A stretch of DNA of 64,000 nucleotides from Methylomicrobium agile. Its GTDB lineage: Bacteria; Pseudomonadota; Gammaproteobacteria; Methylococcales; Methylomonadaceae. Positions 57,970 through 64,000 of this stretch are shown here, one piece after another; position 1 is the stretch's first letter; each line of letters begins with the position of its first letter. The position numbers and the translations under genes are program-made. The stretch lies in assembly GCF_000733855.1 (NCBI RefSeq), contig NZ_JPOJ01000001.1, forward strand, positions 682,001 to 746,000. The letters are read 5' to 3'. The notes beneath the pieces are model-generated. The model was not told the origin of the DNA and did no database searches. It worked only from the letters and a program-made list of their open reading frames with translations.

Positions 57970-60900
57970 TTAATCGCGTTCCAATTCGATATTGACCGCC
58001 AATGAACGGATTTCCTTGATCAATACGTTGAACGATTCCGGCATGCCGGCATCCATCTTGTGGTCGCCGTCGACGATATTCTTGTACATCCGGGTCCGGC
58101 CGGTCACGTCGTCGGACTTGACCGTCAGCATTTCCTGCAAGGTATAAGCCGCGCCGTAAGCTTCGAGTGCCCAGACTTCCATTTCCCCGAAACGCTGGCC
58201 GCCGAACTGGGCTTTGCCGCCCAGCGGCTGTTGCGTAACCAGGCTGTAGGGACCGGTCGATCTCGCATGCATCTTGTCGTCGACCAGGTGGTTCAGTTTC
58301 AGCATGTACATGTAGCCGACTGTGACTTCGCGCTCGAACGCTTCCCCTGTCAGGCCGTCGTACAACACGGTCTGCCCGTGTTCCGGCAGATCCGCCAGCC
58401 TGAGCATGGTACGAATGTCTTCCTCGGTCGCACCGTCGAAGACCGGCGTCGCCATCGGCACGCCGCCGACCAGATTTTGCGCCAATTCCAGGATCTCTTT
58501 ATCCGAGAAGGAGCCCAGATTTTCTTTCCGGCCGCTCGAATTATAAATCTTGTCCAGATACTCGCGAATCTCGTTGATCTTGGCTCTCGCTTCGAGCATC
58601 TTGCCGATCTTGATGCCAAGCCCTTTCGCGGCCCAGCCCAAGTGGGTTTCGAGCACCTGGCCGACGTTCATCCGCGACGGTACGCCGAGAGGGTTCAACA
58701 CGATGTCGACCGGATTGCCGTCGGCGGTATAAGGCATATCCTCGACCGGACGAATCATCGAGATAACCCCTTTGTTTCCGTGCCGGCCCGCCATCTTGTC
58801 GCCCGGCTGGATGCGCCGCTTGACCGCCAGATACACCTTGACCATTTTCAATACACCGGGCGGCAGATCGTCGCCCATCGTGATTTTCCTGCGCTTGTTT
58901 TCGAATTTTTCATCGAATGCCTTGCGCTGCTGCTCGATTTGTTCGGCTGCCGCTTCGATCTGCACGTTGATGTCTTCGTCTTTCATCCGGATCTTCAGCC
59001 AGTCCGAATGTTTCAATCCGGCCAGATAATCCGCGGTCACTTCGCTGCCGGCCTTCAAATGCCCAGGGCCCGATTGAGCGAGCTTGCCGGTAATCGCCTT
59101 GGCGATCCGCGCATAGATGTCGCCTTCCAGAATTTTCAGCTGGTCATCCAAGTCCTTCCGGTAACGCTTGATTTCGGCGTCTTCGATCTCCAGCGCACGC
59201 TTGTCTTTCTTGACGCCGTCGCGGGTAAAGACTTGCACGTCGATCACGGTGCCTTCGATGCTGCTCGGCACACGCAACGAGGTATCCTTCACATCCGCCG
59301 CCTTCTCGCCGAAAATCGCGCGCAGCAATTTTTCTTCCGGCGTCAGTTGGGTTTCACCCTTCGGCGTCACTTTACCGACCAGAATGTCGCCCGGCTTCAC
59401 TTCGGCGCCGACATAGACGATTCCGGATTCATCTAATTTTGACAACGCTTCTTCACTGACGTTCGGAATATCGGCAGTAATTTCTTCAGGGCTGTGCTTG
59501 GTATCGCGTGCGACACAGGTCTTTTCTTCGATGTGAATCGTGGTGAAGCGATCCTCCTTCACGACACGTTCGGAAACCAGGATCGAATCTTCGAAGTTAT
59601 AGCCATTCCACGGCATGAACGCGACCAGCATGTTCTGGCCAAGCGCCAATTCGCCCAAATCGGTCGACGGACCGTCAGCCAGGATGTCTCCTTTTTTGAC
59701 GATGTCCCCCGGTTTGACCAGCGGCTTCTGGTTGATGCAGGTATTCTGGTTCGAGCGCGTATATTTGGTCAGATTGTAAATATCGACACCCGGCGCACCG
59801 GTTTCGGTTTCGGTGTCGTTCACACGCACCACGATTCTGGCCGCATCGATCGCTTCGATGCTGCCGCCGCGCGTCGCCACCACCGCAACACCGGAGTCTT
59901 TCGCGACGGTCCGTTCCATGCCGGTGCCGACCAGCGGTTTTTCCGCGCGCAACGTCGGCACGGCCTGGCGCTGCATGTTCGATCCCATTAACGCGCGGTT
60001 CGCGTCGTCGTGTTCGAGGAACGGAATGATCGAGGCCGCGACCGAAACGATCTGTTTCGAGGACACGTCCATATACTGCACGGTGTCGGACATCGCCAGC
60101 GTAAATTCGTCCTTGTGACGGCAGGATACCAAACCTTCGATCAGCTTGCCGTTTTCGTCGACCGGAACACTCGCCTGCGCGATCACGTATTCGCCTTCCT
60201 CGATCGCGGACAGATAGTCGACCTGGTCGGTGACCTTGCCGTCCACCACCTTACGGTAAGGCGTTTCCAGGAAGCCATATTCGTTGGTCCGGGCATAGAC
60301 CGACAACGAGTTGATCAACCCGATATTCGGACCTTCCGGCGTTTCGATCGGACAAACCCGGCCGTAGTGCGTGGTATGCACGTCGCGCACCTCGAAACCC
60401 GCACGCTCGCGCGCCAGACCGCCGGGACCCAGCGCCGATACCCGGCGCTTGTGGGTCACCTGCGACAGCGGATTGTTCTGATCCATAAACTGCGACAGCT
60501 GGCTCGATCCGAAGAATTCCTTGACCGCCGCCGAAACCGGTTTCGCATTGATGATTTCCTGCGGCATCAGGCCTTCGGAATCAGCCAGGGTCAAGCGTTC
60601 CTTGACCGCGCGCTCGACGCGCACCAAGCCGACGCGGAACTGGTTCTCGATCATTTCGCCGACCGACCGCACGCGCCGGTTGCCCAAATGGTCGATGTCG
60701 TCGACATTGCCGTTGCCGTTCCGGATATCGATCAGTTCTTTCAGGACATCGATGATGTCTTCCTTGCTCAGCGTGCCGGGACCGGTGATTTCGGTCCGGC
60801 CCAGACGGCGGTTGAATTTCATCCGGCCGACTGTCGACAAATCGTAGCGTTCGTCGGTAAAAAACAGATTCTGGAACAGGTTTTCAGCCGATTCTTTGGT

Positions 60901-62046
60901 CGGCGGCTCGCCGGGACGCATCATCCGGTAAATTTCGACCAATGCCTCCATCTGGTTGGTCGTAACGTCCAGGCGCATTGCGTTCGAAATATACGGACCT
61001 CTGTCCAGGTCATTCACGAACAAGGTGTCGATCTCGCTGATGCCGTGCTCGATGAAGCGCTCAATCGCGGCCAGCGTCAGCTCGTCGTTGACGCTGGCCA
61101 GCAATTCACCGGTCGAGTGGTCGATAATATTGCTGGCAAGAATCTTGCCGACCAGATAGTCTTTCGGTACCGCAACTTGAGTCAGCCCCGCCGCCAGCAT
61201 CTGGCGGATATGCTTGCTGGTGATGCGGCGGCCTTCTTCGACGATCACCTGGTCGCCGTGCCTGATATCGAATGCCGCGATTTCGCCGCGCATTCTTTCA
61301 GGCACGACATGGAACAGCACCTGATCGGCGCTGATCGTAAATTTGTTCGTTTCGAAGAAGATCTTGATGATCTCTTCGTTATCCATACCCAGCGCTCTGA
61401 GCAGAATCGTCGCCGGGATTTTTCGACGGCGGTCGATACGCACGTACACGCAATCCTTGTGGTCGAACTCGAAGTCCAGCCAGGAGCCGCGGTAAGGAAT
61501 GATGCGCGCGTTGAATAACAGCTTTCCGGACGAGTGGGTTTTACCCTTGTCGTGATCGAAGAACACGCCGGGCGAACGGTGTAATTGCGAAACGATGACT
61601 CGCTCGGTGCCGTTGATCACAAACGTCCCGTTTTCGGTCATTAAAGGAAGTTCGCCCATGTAAACTTCCTGTTCACGAATGTCCTTGACCACTTTAGCGG
61701 TTGCAGGCGCATCTTTGTCGTAAATAACCAGCCGGACCAATACTCTCAGAGGCGCCGCAAAGGTCGCGCCGCGCTGTTGGCATTCGCGGACATCGAATAC
61801 AGGCTCGCCCAAGCGATAGCTGACATATTCCAGCACGGCATAGCCGGAATGGCTTTCAATCGGAAATACGCTCGAAAAAGCGGCATGGAGGCCGATATTG
61901 GCGCGTTTTTGAGGAGAAGCGCCCGATTGCAGGAAACTGGCGTATGAATTAATCTGGGTGGCTAAGAGATATGGCACGTCAAGTACTTCGGTACTTTTGC
62001 CAAAATTGTTACGGATACGCTTTTTTTCGGTAAAAGAGTAGGACAT
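57970..62046 (-). CDS. rpoB: DNA-directed RNA polymerase beta subunit
   Basis: 1358 residues, beginning [17 protein letters not shown] as in gammaproteobacterial RpoB. The rifampicin-binding region [20 protein letters not shown], then [10 protein letters not shown] has the wild-type Asp, His and Ser of sensitive enzymes. The C terminus includes [20 protein letters not shown]. The ATG at 62046 is preferred over an in-frame start 24 bases earlier. It forms the catalytic core with RpoC, and its 127-base upstream gap holds an attenuator-like hairpin. Confidence 0.99.
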   Translation of the reverse strand: MSYSFTEKKRIRNNFGKSTEVLDVPYLLATQINSYASFLQSGASPQKRANIGLHAAFSSVFPIESHSGYAVLEYVSYRLGEPVFDVRECQQRGATFAAPLRVLVRLVIYDKDAPATAKVVKDIREQEVYMGELPLMTENGTFVINGTERVIVSQLHRSPGVFFDHDKGKTHSSGKLLFNARIIPYRGSWLDFEFDHKDCVYVRIDRRRKIPATILLRALGMDNEEIIKIFFETNKFTISADQVLFHVVPERMRGEIAAFDIRHGDQVIVEEGRRITSKHIRQMLAAGLTQVAVPKDYLVGKILASNIIDHSTGELLASVNDELTLAAIERFIEHGISEIDTLFVNDLDRGPYISNAMRLDVTTNQMEALVEIYRMMRPGEPPTKESAENLFQNLFFTDERYDLSTVGRMKFNRRLGRTEITGPGTLSKEDIIDVLKELIDIRNGNGNVDDIDHLGNRRVRSVGEMIENQFRVGLVRVERAVKERLTLADSEGLMPQEIINAKPVSAAVKEFFGSSQLSQFMDQNNPLSQVTHKRRVSALGPGGLARERAGFEVRDVHTTHYGRVCPIETPEGPNIGLINSLSVYARTNEYGFLETPYRKVVDGKVTDQVDYLSAIEEGEYVIAQASVPVDENGKLIEGLVSCRHKDEFTLAMSDTVQYMDVSSKQIVSVAASIIPFLEHDDANRALMGSNMQRQAVPTLRAEKPLVGTGMERTVAKDSGVAVVATRGGSIEAIDAARIVVRVNDTETETGAPGVDIYNLTKYTRSNQNTCINQKPLVKPGDIVKKGDILADGPSTDLGELALGQNMLVAFMPWNGYNFEDSILVSERVVKEDRFTTIHIEEKTCVARDTKHSPEEITADIPNVSEEALSKLDESGIVYVGAEVKPGDILVGKVTPKGETQLTPEEKLLRAIFGEKAADVKDTSLRVPSSIEGTVIDVQVFTRDGVKKDKRALEIEDAEIKRYRKDLDDQLKILEGDIYARIAKAITGKLAQSGPGHLKAGSEVTADYLAGLKHSDWLKIRMKDEDINVQIEAAAEQIEQQRKAFDEKFENKRRKITMGDDLPPGVLKMVKVYLAVKRRIQPGDKMAGRHGNKGVISMIRPVEDMPYTADGNPVDIVLNPLGVPSRMNVGQVLETHLGWAAKGLGIKIGKMLEARAKINEIREYLDKIYNSSGRKENLGSFSDKEILELAQNLVGGVPMATPVFDGATEEDIRTMLRLADLPEHGQTVLYDGLTGEAFEREVTVGYMYMLKLNHLVDDKMHARSTGPYSLVTQQPLGGKAQFGGQRFGEMEVWALEAYGAAYTLQEMLTVKSDDVTGRTRMYKNIVDGDHKMDAGMPESFNVLIKEIRSLAVNIELERD

Positions 62047-62104
62047 ATCGATTCCAAACCTTTTCGTCATAGACTGTTTTTACTGTTTTTCGACTGGAAA
62101 CAGT

Positions 62105-62134
62105 AAAAGGCCGGTGGTAATTCTACCACCAGCC
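62105..62134 (-). terminator. Attenuator-like terminator between rplL and rpoB
   Basis: On the minus strand a stem (GGC, one mismatch, then GGTGGTA with TACCACC and GCC) with a 4-base loop is followed by TTTT. A second hairpin with arms TTTACTGTTT (62079-62088) and AAACAGTAAA (62098-62107) overlaps that T-run, so the two could compete. This fits the partial attenuation known at rplL-rpoB in E. coli. Confidence 0.7.
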
Positions 62135-62173
62135 GTACTCATTTGGCTTGCGCCGGATTTTGATCAAATGCAA

Positions 62174-62548
62174 TTATTTGATTTCGACGGTTGCGCCTGC
62201 ATCGAGCAATTGCTTCTTGAATTCTTCGGCTTCGGCTTTCGATACGCCTTCCTTCAAAGTAGTCGGTACGCCTTCTACCGCGTCTTTTGCTTCCTTCAGG
62301 CCCAAACCGGTGATACTGCGAACCGCTTTAATGACGCCAACTTTATTCTCGCCGAAACCAGTCAAGATGACATCGAATTCGGTTTGCTCTTCAACCGCTG
62401 CCGCGGCACCGCCTGCCGCCGGAGCTGCTGCCACTGCAACCGCTGCGGTCACACCGAATTTTTCTTCCATCGCTGAAATCAAATCAACGATTTCCATCAC
62501 GGTCATGTTCGCAACCGCATCCAGGATGTCTTCTTTTGTTACTGCCAT
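62174..62548 (-). CDS. rplL: 50S ribosomal protein L7/L12
   Basis: 124 residues: N-terminal dimer domain, an Ala-rich hinge ([20 protein letters not shown]), and the C-terminal factor-binding domain ([20 protein letters not shown]). It forms the stalk that recruits elongation factors. It follows rplJ by 44 bases. Confidence 0.99.
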   Translation of the reverse strand: MAVTKEDILDAVANMTVMEIVDLISAMEEKFGVTAAVAVAAAPAAGGAAAAVEEQTEFDVILTGFGENKVGVIKAVRSITGLGLKEAKDAVEGVPTTLKEGVSKAEAEEFKKQLLDAGATVEIK

Positions 62549-62592
62549 CTTAATATACCTCTAAAAATTTGTGTAAACGGGTGAATTCAAGC

Positions 62593-63087
62593 TTATGCCG
62601 CTTCTTTCTGGTCTCTGATCGCCGCCAAGGTACGTGCCAGTTTGCTGACCGGCCCTTTCATGACCGACATCAGCATCGCGATGCCTTGTTCGCGGTTCGG
62701 CAAGCTCGCCAAACGCGCCAGCTCGGACGGGCCATAGGCCTGACCGCCGATCGCCACGACTTTAGTGATTAACTTGTCATGCGTTCTGGCAAATTCGTGA
62801 ATCAATCGCCCTGCCGAACCTGGATCTTCCATCGAAAATGCCAACAATAACGGACCGACAAGCCCGGATTGCATGCATTCGAATTCGGTTCCGGCGACTG
62901 CGCGTCTTGCCAGGGTGTTCTTGACCACTCGCAAATATACGCCCGTCTCTCTCGCGGTCTTACGCAATTCGGTCAGTTCCGTTACGGTCAGACCACGATA
63001 TTCTGCAGCGATGGCAGAATGAGCTTTAACGGCATATTCAGCGACTTCTTCGACAACAGCTTTTTTGCCGTCTAAATTGAGTGCCAC
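62593..63087 (-). CDS. rplJ: 50S ribosomal protein L10
   Basis: 164 residues: KKAVVEEVAEYAVKAHSAIA, EYRGLTVTELTELRKTARET and VYLRVVKNTLARRAVAGTEF. L10 anchors the L7/L12 dimers and with them represses its own mRNA through the leader at 63088-63280. Confidence 0.98.
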   Translation of the reverse strand: MALNLDGKKAVVEEVAEYAVKAHSAIAAEYRGLTVTELTELRKTARETGVYLRVVKNTLARRAVAGTEFECMQSGLVGPLLLAFSMEDPGSAGRLIHEFARTHDKLITKVVAIGGQAYGPSELARLASLPNREQGIAMLMSVMKGPVSKLARTLAAIRDQKEAA

Positions 63088-63280
63088 AGCCTACCTCCGG
63101 TAAGTTGCTGGATTAAGTTGCCCAGCGTGATAAAACGCATCCGTTGGGATGCACCTCACGGACCCTTTCCCCAATATGTTTAGGTTCCAGCTTCCGTCTG
63201 CGCAGGAAATTAAGTTGTTGTAACACCTGCGGTCTTTGACGGTTGCCGCTGTTACCGGCAACCCAAAGTTTATCCAGCCT
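63088..63280 (-). promoter_or_regulatory. rplJ (L10) leader region, candidate autoregulatory mRNA
   Basis: 193 bases between rplA and rplJ with no gene. On the minus strand it carries a hairpin GGTTGCCG/CGGCAACC (63241-63248 and 63256-63263) just after rplA, without a T-run, followed by a G/A-rich stretch (TTGGGGAAAGGG) and further stem-forming segments (GCATCC with GGATGC) close to rplJ. Size and position fit the L10 leader of gammaproteobacteria; the exact kink-turn was not resolved by eye. Confidence 0.6.
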
Positions 63281-63976
63281 CTAGATCGAAAGACTGTTTT
63301 GGTCCAGCCACAGGCCGGGACCCATCGTTGATGATAAGGTAATTTTTTTGATGTAAATGCCCTTGGATGTTGCAGGCTTGGCTTTCTTCAGGTCAGCCAG
63401 CAACGCTTCCAGGTTGCCCTGAATCGCAGCCGCATCGAAGCCGATCTTGCCGAGCGTACAATGAATGATACCGGCTTTGTCCGTACGGTAACGGACCTGA
63501 CCGGATTTGGCATTTCTGACCGCGGTCGCCACATCGGGCGTCACGGTGCCGACTTTCGGATTCGGCATCAAGCCGCGCGGCCCCAGGATTTGACCGAGCT
63601 GACCGACGACACGCATTGCATCGGGGGATGCGATCACCACGTCAAAGTTCAATTCGCCTCTCTTGACCTGATCGCCCAGATCGTCCATGCCGACGATATC
63701 GGCACCTGCCGCTCTGGCTGCATCGGCGTTCGGGCCTTGCGCAAACACCGCAACACGTACGGTCTTACCGGTACCGTTAGGCAGAACGGTCGCCCCTCTG
63801 ACGTTTTGGTCGGATTTACGCGGATCGACGCCCAGATTTACGCTGACATCGATCGATTCGCTGAATTTCGCGGTACCCAGCTCTTTCAACAGCGCAACCG
63901 CATCGGTAACCGAATATTGCTTGGTTCTTTCGACCTTGCTTCTGATTAATTTCGCTTTTTTAGATAACTTGGCCAT
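63281..63976 (-). CDS. rplA: 50S ribosomal protein L1
   Basis: 231 residues, [20 protein letters not shown], with the two-domain L1 pattern ([20 protein letters not shown] and [20 protein letters not shown]). L1 forms the stalk that handles E-site tRNA and represses rplK-rplA translation in E. coli. GGAGGG precedes the ATG. rplK would lie just beyond the window edge. Confidence 0.98.
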   Translation of the reverse strand: MAKLSKKAKLIRSKVERTKQYSVTDAVALLKELGTAKFSESIDVSVNLGVDPRKSDQNVRGATVLPNGTGKTVRVAVFAQGPNADAARAAGADIVGMDDLGDQVKRGELNFDVVIASPDAMRVVGQLGQILGPRGLMPNPKVGTVTPDVATAVRNAKSGQVRYRTDKAGIIHCTLGKIGFDAAAIQGNLEALLADLKKAKPATSKGIYIKKITLSSTMGPGLWLDQNSLSI

Positions 63977-64000
63977 TACAAACCCTCCACATTCAAGCCC

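Noticed and set aside
60450-60520. Drug-resistance substitutions in rpoB or rpsL
   Set aside because: The rifampicin region of rpoB and Lys 43 and Lys 88 of S12 are wild type.

Overview
The window looks like the chromosome of a gammaproteobacterium, most likely a type I methanotroph or close relative (Methylococcales). The evidence is the divergent bamD / rluD-pgeF arrangement, gammaproteobacterial ribosomal proteins, a c-type cytochrome P460, a trehalohydrolase/debranching-enzyme pair, and hairpin-forming intergenic repeats. No methane-oxidation gene lies in the window, so this placement is an inference. No tRNA, rRNA or CRISPR array was seen.

Layout. 0-6 kb: envelope and housekeeping genes, namely a partial Lpp-like lipoprotein, a YkuD-type L,D-transpeptidase, a phosphoglucomutase, and an rluD-pgeF-ZIP transporter operon divergent from bamD across a perfect 43-base palindrome. 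6.1-13.5 kb: a compact six-gene minus-strand operon. In order of transcription it encodes a double-FHA ABC-2 transporter, a membrane Ser/Thr kinase with a zinc ribbon, a von Willebrand A protein, a glycine-zipper lipoprotein, an M48 metalloprotease and a PP2C phosphatase. It looks like a self-contained phosphorylation-controlled envelope system and is the most interesting part of the window. 13.5-15.7 kb: an accessory stretch with an IS3-type transposase remnant, several hairpin repeats, an orphan ORF and a methyltransferase.

15.7-22.5 kb: pstSCAB-phoU phosphate uptake, with a near-consensus Pho box before pstS, a weaker one before pstC, and a terminator between pstS and pstC. PstC and PstA both carry large extra periplasmic regions. 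22.7-35.8 kb: mixed metabolic and stress genes. These are an OFA-type MFS transporter with a 42-residue companion, cytochrome P460, a debranching enzyme with TreZ, a PRC-barrel protein, YihY/BrkB, a YccA-like protein, Fe superoxide dismutase, a CYTH protein, a TPR protein and a 7Fe ferredoxin.

35.8-64 kb: one uninterrupted minus-strand block of transcription and translation genes. It runs rplA-rplJ-rplL-rpoB-rpoC, then rpsL-rpsG-fusA-tuf, then the S10, spc and alpha clusters, ending at rplQ against a terminator shared with fdxA. Regulatory structure is visible in four places: the rplJ leader, an attenuator-like hairpin between rplL and rpoB, a hairpin between rpoB and rpoC, and a strong sigma70-type promoter followed by a terminator-like hairpin between rpoC and rpsL.
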